Assembly: GCA_013399855.1 (NCBI GenBank)
Contig: VXAY01002371.1
Span: 1,978,883-2,042,882 of the forward strand
Reading direction: 5' to 3'
From: Oxyruncus cristatus
Taxonomy: Eukaryota > Chordata > Aves > Passeriformes > Cotingidae
DNA: 64,000 nucleotides
Shown here piece after piece: positions 48,601 to 55,200 of this stretch. Position numbers and translations under genes: made by a program. Numbering within the stretch: position 1 is the stretch's first letter; the number at the start of each line of letters is the position of its first letter. Below the pieces are notes generated by a model. The model worked only from the letters and a program-made list of their open reading frames with translations. It had not been told where the DNA came from and made no database searches.

Positions 48601-49311
48601 TGTGCCAAACTTCCACCTTTTTTTCTGACTTCTTCCTTTCTGCTGTGGTTTCCACAAGAAAGTGCAGGGTGGAGAGAAGCAGTGGCAAACAGTGGTCAAG
48701 GACCAGGATCTTAGCCCGTACTCTGGGTTGTGCCCATCAGAGTTTCCAGCTGTCTGTATAGCTTGTGGTCATCTGGGTCAAGTACAACTCCTCTGCCTGT
48801 GTTTTCCTTAGTTTTTGCAGTTGAGTCAGCAGGGAAGATATGTCTGTGAAAGATACTAAAAACACTTGAAACTGTGCTTTTTGTTCGAGATACTTAACGT
48901 CTTGGCTGTTTATGTGTTTTGTGATTTGACATATGCCCCTAAGTGGCTTTTTGCATCCACTTCTGCTCTTTGTATTGAGCAACAGCAGAAATGACTATAT
49001 TTTGCCCTGAAAATACAAATGCTCGTGTTTGTATGTATGCAAATATGTATGTATTTTCCCAGGCATCTCCTTTGTTTGCTATTTGGTTTATTCCTTTCTG
49101 TTTGCTCTTGCAGCTGGCAGATTTCCGAGAGGTGGTCTCACGGATGCTGGGCCTCAACATTGCCAGCCTGGCTCTTCCTGACTACGAAATCATTACATGT
49201 CTTGATGAGTTGATTCACTCTTATCAGCACCACTGCTTCCCCTGTGTCTTCCTCAAAGATGTGGCAAAGGCACCAGAGGAGCAGCAAAGAAATGTACAGC
49301 TTCTTCATTGA
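18574..49311 (+). CDS. CCDC170: CCDC170, coiled-coil domain-containing protein 170 (11 coding exons)
   Basis: CDS join 18574-18609, 21873-22004, 24403-24659, 28813-28957, 30730-30915, 37308-37625, 40385-40585, 42309-42482, 43685-43927, 44417-44653, 49114-49311. The spliced frame is 2127 nt, 708 residues plus TGA; human CCDC170 is 715 residues with the same number of coding exons. The product is almost entirely heptad-rich, Glu/Lys/Gln-rich helix, as expected for a long coiled coil. Landmarks are [12 protein letters not shown] (N-terminal), [54 protein letters not shown] and the C-terminal [15 protein letters not shown]. In human the protein associates with Golgi-linked microtubules, and ESR1-CCDC170 fusions occur in breast tumours. 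All introns are GT-AG and phases agree. The identity is firm; only the first exon is uncertain. Confidence 0.95.
18766..18771 (+). terminator. AATAAA shortly downstream of candidate exon 1
   Basis: A canonical AATAAA followed by a T-rich stretch (GATCTTTTTAAATAC) lies 157 bases beyond the exon 1 donor. If the donor is not used, the exon could act as an alternative terminal exon ending here. Chance occurrence in AT-rich intron DNA is the simpler explanation. Confidence 0.25.
21265..21600 (+). mobile_element. Ancient, degraded CR1 LINE 3' fragment
   Basis: Diverged pieces in the right order match the older amniote CR1 consensus: a segment like 'GATGTGATAGAAATCTGC AAAATCATGACTGGC', then 'GAGGGGACAAGCAATGGAA', then 'GTGACTGGATAAGTTTGTAG'. 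The copy is full of substitutions and indels and its limits are approximate. It predates the other CR1 copies in the window and sits about 270 bases before CCDC170 exon 2. Confidence 0.6.
21873..22004 (+). CDS. CCDC170: CCDC170 coding exon 2 (residues 13-56)
   Basis: The acceptor CTTCACAG ends at 21872 and the donor GTACAT starts at 22005. The exon encodes [20 protein letters not shown] and continues to [10 protein letters not shown], 44 codons, phase 0 in and out. The PVTREQxNHYR motif and the following helix correspond to the N-terminal conserved region of human CCDC170. Confidence 0.95.
22005..24402. other. CCDC170 intron 2
   Basis: AT-rich intron with a T tract at about 22563-22579. The segment 23.25-23.85 kb is somewhat richer in GC. 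No exon or clear transposon was recognised. Confidence 0.55.
24403..24659 (+). CDS. CCDC170: CCDC170 coding exon 3 (residues 57-142)
   Basis: The acceptor CTATCTATAG ends at 24402 and the donor GTAAGA starts at 24660. It has 85 codons plus two bases, starting [20 protein letters not shown] and containing [20 protein letters not shown] and [17 protein letters not shown]. These match the human protein closely ([23 protein letters not shown]). The heptad pattern is that of a continuous coiled coil. Confidence 0.96.
24660..28812. other. CCDC170 intron 3
   Basis: AT-rich intron with a short TTGG/TGGT microsatellite at about 28058-28075. No exon, RNA gene or clear transposon was recognised. Confidence 0.55.
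28813..28957 (+). CDS. CCDC170: CCDC170 coding exon 4 (residues 142-190)
   Basis: The acceptor GTCTGCCTAG ends at 28812 and the donor GTGATT starts at 28958. The first base completes a split Asn codon from exon 3, then 48 codons read [20 protein letters not shown] and end at EHLMSK. Exon 3 plus exon 4 together keep the frame (phase 2 joint between them). The donor GTGATT is weaker than average. Confidence 0.92.
28958..30729. other. CCDC170 intron 4
   Basis: AT-rich intron with ATAATAATA-type low-complexity sequence at about 29880-29925. Nothing else was recognised. Confidence 0.55.
30730..30915 (+). CDS. CCDC170: CCDC170 coding exon 5 (residues 191-252)
   Basis: The acceptor TTTCTCAAG ends at 30729 and the donor GTACAT starts at 30916. 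It has 62 codons, [18 protein letters not shown] through KLSK, with [17 protein letters not shown] nearly identical to human. A tempting donor GTAAGG five bases earlier (30911) would leave the wrong phase for exon 6, so the weaker GTACAT is preferred. Confidence 0.94.
34857..35541 (-). mobile_element. CR1 LINE 3' fragment (minus strand)
   Basis: On the plus strand it begins with the reverse of the CR1 tail (GAATCGTAGAATTATTTAGG) and proceeds through typical CR1 segments (TGTTCCAGTGCTTGG, CCTCCTTTTCTCTAGGC, CTTCTTGGCCACCTGGGC). The minus strand keeps a 143-codon frame (35061-35492) with residues typical of the C-terminal end of CR1 ORF2, such as [17 protein letters not shown]. The element is 5'-truncated, as is usual for CR1. 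Confidence 0.92.
36855..36930 (+). mobile_element. Possible CR1-type or LTR 3' tail remnant
   Basis: The segment GATGACCACTGCAGATC CCTTCCAACTGAAATATGC followed by GCTATGCTATCCTATCC resembles the 3' end of avian retroelements, where a CCCTTCCAAC block precedes a short tandem tail. It is too short to assign a family. Confidence 0.35.
37308..37625 (+). CDS. CCDC170: CCDC170 coding exon 6 (residues 253-358)
   Basis: The acceptor GCATTTTAG ends at 37307 and the donor GTAAGT starts at 37626. It has 106 codons starting [20 protein letters not shown] and containing [20 protein letters not shown] and [15 protein letters not shown]. The KKSSSELxxSLKxS block is shared with human. Length is a multiple of three and phase 0 on both sides. 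Confidence 0.95.
37626..40384. other. CCDC170 intron 6
   Basis: Contains a CR1 copy (38538-38803) and an AT-rich remainder with T tracts at about 39850 and 40118. A GC-richer piece at 39.05-39.25 kb has no recognised content. Confidence 0.55.
38538..38803 (-). mobile_element. CR1 LINE internal fragment (minus strand)
   Basis: The plus-strand sequence matches reverse-complement CR1: ATTGGCCTTCTCGCCCGCC, GGCTCATGTTCAGCTGGCTG, TTGTTGAACCTCATACTG, GCAGATCAACACTCCCACCC. It corresponds to ORF2 sequence upstream of the usual 3' end and lacks the terminal tail, so it is truncated at both ends. It overlaps in consensus position with the 5' end of the copy at 34857-35541 and is therefore a separate insertion. 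Confidence 0.9.
40385..40585 (+). CDS. CCDC170: CCDC170 coding exon 7 (residues 359-425)
   Basis: The acceptor GCTCCCTAG ends at 40384 and the donor GTAGTT starts at 40586. It has 67 codons, [20 protein letters not shown] through LKLEKQK. Human has MVSQLEAQI at the same place. Phase 0 on both sides. The donor GTAGTT is weak, but the next in-phase alternative is not supported by homology. Confidence 0.93.
40586..42308. other. CCDC170 intron 7
   Basis: AT-rich intron without recognisable transposon or RNA gene. Confidence 0.55.
42309..42482 (+). CDS. CCDC170: CCDC170 coding exon 8 (residues 426-483)
   Basis: The acceptor CCTTATCTTAG ends at 42308 and the donor GTATGC starts at 42483. It has 58 codons, [20 protein letters not shown], then [20 protein letters not shown] and [18 protein letters not shown]. 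This is the best-conserved part of the protein, nearly identical to human in the GFDMxxDxVLAR and AVIENKT segments. Phase 0 on both sides. Confidence 0.96.
42483..43684. other. CCDC170 intron 8
   Basis: AT-rich intron with a T tract at about 43051-43068. The 3' end has an unusual acceptor region, described under exon 9. Confidence 0.55.
43685..43927 (+). CDS. CCDC170: CCDC170 coding exon 9 (residues 484-564)
   Basis: The exon starts after GGAAAACAAG (ending 43684) and ends before GTGAGT at 43928. It has 81 codons: [40 protein letters not shown], then [14 protein letters not shown] and SETNELK. The homology with human begins exactly at the LKTQKE after the RRK of exon 8, which fixes the acceptor. 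That acceptor lacks an adjacent pyrimidine tract; the nearest T-rich stretch is 15-40 bases upstream. Phase 0 on both sides. Confidence 0.93.
43928..44416. other. CCDC170 intron 9
   Basis: A short AT-rich intron (489 bases) with GTGAGT donor and TACTGCAG acceptor. Nothing else was recognised. Confidence 0.6.
44417..44653 (+). CDS. CCDC170: CCDC170 coding exon 10 (residues 565-643)
   Basis: The acceptor CTTACTGCAG ends at 44416 and the donor GTAGGT starts at 44654. It has 79 codons: [20 protein letters not shown], then [20 protein letters not shown] and [20 protein letters not shown]. Human shows IKTLEQ, MKEKAEKKL and VTSEMKTLKKSL in the same positions. Strongly coiled-coil. Phase 0 on both sides. 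Confidence 0.95.
45056..45320 (+). mobile_element. CR1 LINE 3' end (plus strand)
   Basis: Runs from TAAGGGATAGGATGAAAGG through GTTGCCCAGGGAAGTGGTTG and CCAGTCCTGGAGGTATTTG to TTTTCCAACCTAAGTGATTC and the tail ATTCTATGATTCT. It is moderately diverged and of the subfamily with a 'gtggttgagtcaccagtcctggaggt' type segment. 5'-truncated. Confidence 0.92.
47326..47822 (-). mobile_element. CR1 LINE 3' end (minus strand)
   Basis: Starts with the reversed tail (ATAAAATCGTAGAATGGTC) and continues through ATCAGGTTTCTCAAAGCCCC, ACCTGTTCCAGTACCTCAC, ATGAGGTCTCACTGGAGCC and GTGGCCCTCCTCTGGACTC, all typical of reverse-complement CR1. 5'-truncated. Its CR1 subfamily differs from that of the plus-strand copy 1.7 kb upstream. 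Confidence 0.93.
48551..48586. repeat. 18-bp tandem repeat, two copies
   Basis: TCTTGAATTTGGGCTGTG is followed directly by the same 18 bases with one difference at the last position. It lies in CCDC170 intron 10 about 0.5 kb before the last exon. No function is implied. Confidence 0.9.
49114..49311 (+). CDS. CCDC170: CCDC170 terminal coding exon 11 (residues 644-708)
   Basis: The acceptor TTTGCTCTTGCAG ends at 49113. It has 65 codons and a TGA stop at 49309-49311: [40 protein letters not shown], ending NVQLLH. The human C-terminus has the same DFREVVSx[14 protein letters not shown] and QLLH features. The end is not coiled coil; it is a short conserved C-terminal region of unknown structure. 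Confidence 0.96.
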   Translation: MADFREVVSRMLGLNIASLALPDYEIITCLDELIHSYQHHCFPCVFLKDVAKAPEEQQRNVQLLH

Positions 49312-49666
49312 AAGGAGACAGAACAAAGTAAAATTTTCTTTTTGCTTTCTTACCTGCTACACAGCCACAGAAAAGAGATACTTATTTCTATTCCCTACTC
49401 CACAGACACCAATTAGGGCTGATTTTTAGAATTTAGCCAAGAGCCTAGAGATGGCAAAGAGAAAATCTCTGGGCAGCATAATGCTTCAGTTATGAACATG
49501 ATAGGTCCTTCAGTTATGACCAACGATGCCCTCCAGTTTCATGGCAGAGGCACTGAAGTCATGGGCTACCCAACATCAGTTCACAGTTTTGGGAAGCACT
49601 TGAGAAGTCAGTGAATGTCCACTTCAGTGTCATTCCTTCTGCTTTACCTCTGGGTGTCAAGGATAA

Positions 49667-49672
49667 AATAAA
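49667..49672 (+). terminator. Candidate CCDC170 poly(A) signal (AATAAA)
   Basis: This first AATAAA after the stop (356 bases) is followed within 30 bases by a T/G-rich stretch (GCTGTTGTTTCTCTTG). Further AATAAA hexamers at about 49998-50003 and 50282-50287 could be used for longer 3' ends. The choice cannot be made from sequence. Confidence 0.4.
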
Positions 49673-50608
49673 GCAGGGGTTGCCCTGCTGTTGTTTCTCT
49701 TGCCAAATGGAACCTCATCTGCATTTTTACACATAAGGACTTTTGCTTCAAGACAGTTATCTGGAAGTTTAAGAATGATCTCAATTTTTGAACAAAAGAT
49801 TTTTTTTTTTACTTCTGTTGTTTTCCTTTGTCTGTTCTTGTGTCAAAACAAGAAGTTTTGCTGCAAAGGCTTTTGCACAAGCTTCTGTCACGTGCCTGAT
49901 GTAGATACATTTGGTAAAATTGAATGGTGACCTTCATGATGCCTCGAAAATTTTTCTTCTAGCTGCTGTATTCCTTGGGCAGTTAATCCACAGGCCAAAT
50001 AAATGGCAATTGTTCCGAGTTAAGGAAATTTTAAAATTGTAAAATGCTTATCCGTTACAGAAAATATGTGAATTACTAAAGTCTTTATTTTCAGAGAAGC
50101 AATGATGAGGTGTACAGAACTACCTCTTAATCATAAAACCTGCTATTACCTTTTCTGAGTGTTGTTAAACTTTATGATTTTTTAAAAGAAATATGAACAG
50201 TAAATCTGTTTTCATAGCACACTTGATTCTTTGTTTTTAATTTTTTCTTCCCATTATATGTTTTGTATGGATGTGTAGAACAATAAAGAAGACTAATCTA
50301 TTTATGTCTGACCATTTGTGGGCTTTCTACAATATCTCAGCAAATGATAACCCACTGAGTAAAACTGAACACACTATTTTAGGAAAAATTACACTTTTTC
50401 AAGTAGGAGTGGTAATTTTGGTATCTGGCTACAGACTCAAAGCATGCTTCTATTTCACTAAGCCTCTGAACAATCATTTCTCAGTGACTTTCTTGTAAAA
50501 TAAATCAGTCATTTGGGGAGATAAACTAAATCATATTTTCTTATGCTCCTGTGGCTACCTGGATTAAAACCAATTTCATTTCTTGTTTTATCGTGCAACA
50601 TTGTTTTG

Positions 50609-50880
50609 GAGGGAATGGCTTCAAACTGAAAGAGAGCAGGTTTAGATTAGATGTTAGGAAGAAATTCTTTTCTGTGAGGGTGGTGAGGCACTGGAACAGG
50701 TTGCCCAGAGAAGCTGGGAAGGCCCCATCCCTGAAAGTGTTGAAGACCAAGCTGGATGGGGCTTTGAGGAACCTGGTCTAGTGGAAGGTGTCCCTGCCCA
50801 TGGCAGGGGACTTGAAAGTAAATGATCTTTAAGGTCCCTCCCAACACAAACTGTTATATGATTCTATGATTCTGTGATTC
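50609..50880 (+). mobile_element. CR1 LINE 3' end (plus strand)
   Basis: Well preserved: GGGAATGGCTTCAAACTGAA, GATGTTAGGAAGAAATTC, AACAGGTTGCCCAGAGAAGC, GATCTTTAAGGTCCCTCCC and the tail ATTCTATGATTCTGTGATTC, followed by a run of T. 5'-truncated to about 270 bases. Little diverged compared with other copies in the window, so it is probably one of the younger insertions. Confidence 0.94.
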
Positions 50881-51407
50881 TTTTTTTTTTAAGGTAAAGT
50901 TTAATAAATGGAACAAAGGGAAAAGCTAACATTATATTATATAGACTTAAACTTGGCAGATAAAATTCCACGTAAAGTAATAGAGTGAAATGTTCTAGGC
51001 ATGATAGGTTGGTTGGGAATTTAGAGGGTGGAGAAGGATGCAATACTTTTCTAATTCTTTGTGGGTTAATACCAGTAGTTTCAGTTTGTGTTTTGCTGGT
51101 TCTATAGGCACTTCTACTTGAGTTATTACTCAAACAACAAAACCTGTTTTCTTCATCCACATTAAAAAATATCATACAAAGCATGATTTGCCATAAATTG
51201 CAAGTGAAGGAAATTATGTTACAAATTTAGGTCCACTCAGCCCAGATAATACATTCATAACTTTAAGAAATAATCTCTGAGAGTGCCAATCTTAGAGTAA
51301 GTTTGCATATTTGGCCAAATTTTATGGTTGTGAAATGATTTCTTAATGTCTGCCAGCAGACTTGAAATCTGTTATACTCATTAGCCCTGTATTCTGCCAC
51401 CCTGTGA

Positions 51408-51466
51408 CCAGCCCTGGCACCAGCAATGAAGTTCCAGCCCTGGCACCAGCCATGAAGTTCCAGCCC
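51408..51466. repeat. 26-bp tandem repeat, about 2.3 copies
   Basis: The unit CCAGCCCTGGCACCAGCAAT plus GAAGTT occurs at 51408-51433 and, with one change, at 51434-51459, followed by a partial third start (CCAGCCC). It lies 60 bases before a CR1 copy. Confidence 0.9.
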
Positions 51467-51523
51467 CACAGAAGCCACCAGAAAAGTTCTCCAAATTACT
51501 TCAGAGGAGGCAGATTTTCACAT

Positions 51524-52047
51524 GAATTATAGAATGTGCTGAGTTGGAAGGGACCCATCAGGATCATTGAGTCCATCTCCTGGCCCTGCGCAGGACACCC
51601 CAAGAATCACTCCATGTGCCTGAGAGTATTGTCCAAACACTTCTTGAACTCTGTCAGGCTTGGTGCTGTGACCACTTCCCTGGGGAGCCTGCTCAGTGCC
51701 CAACCACCCGCTGGGTGAAGAACCTTTTCCTAATATCCTACCTAAACCTCCCCTGACGCAACTTCAGGCCATTCCCATGAGTCCTGTCGCAAGAGTGAAG
51801 AGATCAGTTCCGGCCTCTTTTCTTCCCCTCACGAGGAAGTTGTAGACTGCAATGAGGTTTCCCCTCAGTCTCCTCTTCTCCAGGCTGAACAGCCCAAGTG
51901 ACCTCAGCCACTCCTCATATGGCTTCCCCTCAAGGCCCTTCGCCATCTTTGTTGCCCTCCTTTGGACACTCTCTAAGAGCTTAATGTCTTTTATACTGTG
52001 GTGCCCAAAACTACACACAGAACTCAAGGTGAGCCTGCACCACATAA
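51524..52047 (-). mobile_element. CR1 LINE 3' end (minus strand)
   Basis: Begins with the reversed tail AATTATAGAATGTGCTGAG and contains CCCTGCGCAGGACACCCCAA, CTTGAACTCTGTCAGGC, CTCTTCTCCAGGCTGAAC and GTTGCCCTCCTTTGGACAC. The minus strand keeps a 93-codon frame (51764-52045) of CR1 ORF2 C-terminal character ([16 protein letters not shown]). The 3' end variant (loss of the 'hospital' subfamily tail) differs from the other copies. Confidence 0.93.
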
Positions 52048-54059
52048 AGTTGGTAGTGATGCTTGATTACTGGTTTGTGTGTTAAGTAGAAAAATAGAGT
52101 ATTCTAATGCCTTTTTTTTTAATTATTATTTACACCATGTATCTGTATTTTCCGAAGCATTAATGCTCATCCTATTCATAAAGAAATATGACCTATTATC
52201 TGACTATTAATATTCCCTGTATTGGTTTTATTTTTGGAAGAGTACTGACATCTTTCTTCACTTAGCCAAAGCAAATAAATAAATTTAAAAAAAAAAGTAA
52301 AATAGTAATTTGATGTGAACAAAGTTTAGGTGATTTTTGACCCATGTAATTTAAGTAACCCCTGAACAAAGTTTAAACTGACTTGCAGTCTTTTTTTAAG
52401 GTTTGTTTCATACAGCATTGAAGTTAGTCTTTTGGCAAAAAGATGAGAACAGTCTCCTGAATGTTTTCAACATTTGTTTCAAATGTTTCTAAATGGACTC
52501 AAGACAAGACAGGTATGATAGAAACTTTAAGTGTGGCTTAAGGTCGTGTCAACAGACGCCCGTCCTCCAGTAGGTTGTTTTTATTGGGTTTGTTCATATT
52601 AATACAAGGTGTGGGATTAAGAGTCTGCTGTCTGCTCATAATGACTCTTTTATTGTGGTAAAGGATTCTTGATTTATCAACAGAATGTGTTAACTCACAG
52701 AACAGCACAGTTACAGGGCTACATTTTTTTCCGCCAATTAACAGCTGTACCAACTCCAATTAAGACAAGTTCGCTAGTAAGTGTTAAGGTAAAGCTCAAC
52801 AAATTAAAATGTTGCAATTATAGATAGTGAAATGAAATAATGCACATGCCATAAACTTTGTAATAATAAAATCACAAAGCAAATAGAATGTTGCAATGTT
52901 ATGAGTGTATTACAATACATGGAGCTGACTTTTTTGCCTATGCATCATGTTGTTGATAATACATTCCTTGCAACACAGTAGAACCATGCATGAGAACATT
53001 TATGTCGTAGAACCATGATTTCTTGAGGAAGTGAAGTGCAAAAGTATTTAAGACTTTGCTGAATTAGAATTAGTAAGCATAAAGACATATCACATTAAAT
53101 TACTCCTTTACTTATGTTGCTCTAGAGTTTATTATTACTGTATAAAGAAGTTTGCTTGCTTTTTCACATTTTATTTCTGTGGATGTGTGCATCATCCACA
53201 TTTTCCTAGGGCTGCTCAGTTACTGGATTATTTTGCACATTATGATGCTGCAGGAGAGGATAAATATGGATGACCCAAGTCATAATAGATTTTAAATTAA
53301 ACAAAAGGCAGGTGGGGAAATCAGGTGTATTTCTAGAGAAAAAGTAATGTGTTCTCCCAAATTCTTCATATGAAATAGAAGTATTTTCTAAGACTACAGA
53401 TGCTGACCATTTCTCTTGACCATCTAAAAGAAAAAGGTGAGGCATGGAGCAAAATGATGTGAAAATTCTCCATGAAATTAGAGAAAAGGGATATCTGATA
53501 CTACTGAAGCACATAAAGCAAAATCAGTTAACTATGTGGAAAATAAAAAAATTATAGCTTGCCAGAATAGAAATTGGAGAGAATGTTCAAAGATAATCCT
53601 TTTCAAATGGAAGATTTTCAGATTATTTTTCTTTTGTCAAAACAAGTAAGAATCCTCAATGACTGCTTTTTCTTCTGGAAGAAAAGGAGGATGAGTTTAT
53701 TAGACTGCACTCATAATTAGTGAGGAATAACTGAGTCAGAAATGAAATATGTACAAAATTCAACAATTTGTTTGAATAAAAGAGATGACTTTTCTGACAA
53801 TTTTGAAGTCAGCTAATGAGCCCTGAGACAAAGAAGAACACTTATTTTCAGAGGGGAATCAATAAAACAGTTGAGCTTTGGGCTTTTTTTTTTTTTTTTT
53901 TAAATGGAAAGTTAATGTGTTGGGTGGGGAGGACAAGTGCTTGGTTATAAACAAAACATTCAATTTTCTATTAATGCTAATTTTAAATAGGCCAATGAAT
54001 GCAATTTAATCTGAAAAAAAAGAACCTTGACCCACAAAATATTCCTGTTACAGTGTCTT

Positions 54060-55200
54060 AGTGGTGACAAATGCTCTTTGGGGCTCTGATCCTCTGGTCA
54101 GAGGATCAGAGTTTAGTTTCCCCTTCCAAAATGAGGATGCTGGGGACAATCGTTCCTGCTGGGCAGTGCAGCCAGCCCCTGCCTGTGCCATGCAGGCAGC
54201 CCTGCGGGCAGCAGAGCCCCTCGCCAAGGGCTGCCTGGGTCTGGGTGGCCTGGGCTGGGTGTGCTGACACTTGTGCGTGCTGTCTGTCTCCCCATCGGCT
54301 GCCAAGTCCTCTCCTCAGCCGTGACCCTGGCCAGCTGGGATGCTGTACCACTCCTCAGGCCGCACTCTGGGAGCTCTGATTACAAAACAAATACACGATG
54401 GTAGCTGTGGGATGCTGGAAGACCTTCCCCAGTGTTGTTGTGAAGGCAGCAACATGCCAGCAGAGCTGACTCAGCCCTTTCCCTGTCTGGTCATGTTTTC
54501 GTGCTGTGAGGAAGAGCATGACCGCAGTGGCTCTGCGGGCTGAGGCAGGGCATTAGGGAGAGCCTTGCAAATGGGGCTGTAAATCTGGGCAAAGAGGCAC
54601 CTCTGGTACCAAGACGGAGCGTCTGCGGTCTGTAACCTGTCCTTTCGTTGACAACCAGGCTCCTCTTGGGCTAAAGCTGCTGAAGTAAGAAGCACTATTT
54701 CACTAAGCATTTCAAAGCATTTCTTCTGTGTATCCTTCATATGCAGTAACAATGTAAAAGTATGCAGTACAAATTATAAAGTAGCAGTATGAATTGATAT
54801 GGGCAGCCACTCTGACTGGCTTCTTGACCTTGGAGAATGTCAGAAACAGGCATCCCAAAGGACAAGCAGAAATACAGTACTGGCAAACAACTCTCAGACT
54901 TTTCTCTGAGGACATTTTCTTCCGTAGCTGCCACATGCTCCATTAGATTTGCTGTCATTCACAATATCTTTCTCTCCTTGATCTTTCACAGATCACTCAC
55001 CTGCAGCAAAGTCTCTGTGGCCAGCCCTGTTCTTCATCTGGCAAGGTTTTCAATTCCATCCTTGCAAGGACCGCAGTATCAGCCGGTTTGTGCAGGGTTG
55101 CTGGAGAAATCTGTCCACACTCTTGCTCTGCTGCCACTTTCTGTCCCTCAGACCTGGCAGCCTCCTCCTGCGCTGTGCACTTCACCTCTAACCAGGGCAT
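54060..55200. other. GC-richer pocket in the CCDC170-ESR1 interval
   Basis: About 1.1 kb of clearly higher GC content, with scattered CpG pairs and many CAG/CTG-like trinucleotides, bounded by AT-rich DNA. Several overlapping open frames on both strands (60-121 codons) arise from this composition, without a recognisable protein. It could be a regulatory element, an exon of an unannotated non-coding RNA or an old repeat. I did not recognise it. Confidence 0.4.
54084..54111. repeat. Perfect 13-bp inverted repeat with 2-bp spacer
   Basis: CTCTGATCCTCTG at 54084-54096 is followed, after GT, by its exact reverse complement CAGAGGATCAGAG at 54099-54111. In RNA or single-stranded DNA it would form a tight hairpin. 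No T run follows and no known element end is recognised. Confidence 0.95.

Larger units (their letters stand above)
44654..49113. other. CCDC170 intron 10
   Basis: A 4.5-kb intron with two CR1 copies in opposite orientation (45056-45320 plus, 47326-47822 minus) and an 18-bp tandem repeat at 48551-48586. No exon was recognised. Confidence 0.6.
49312..54050. other. CCDC170 3' UTR and proximal intergenic DNA
   Basis: The beginning is likely 3' UTR. The rest is AT-rich with two CR1 copies (50609-50880 plus, 51524-52047 minus), a 26-bp tandem repeat and no supportable coding region. Confidence 0.55.
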
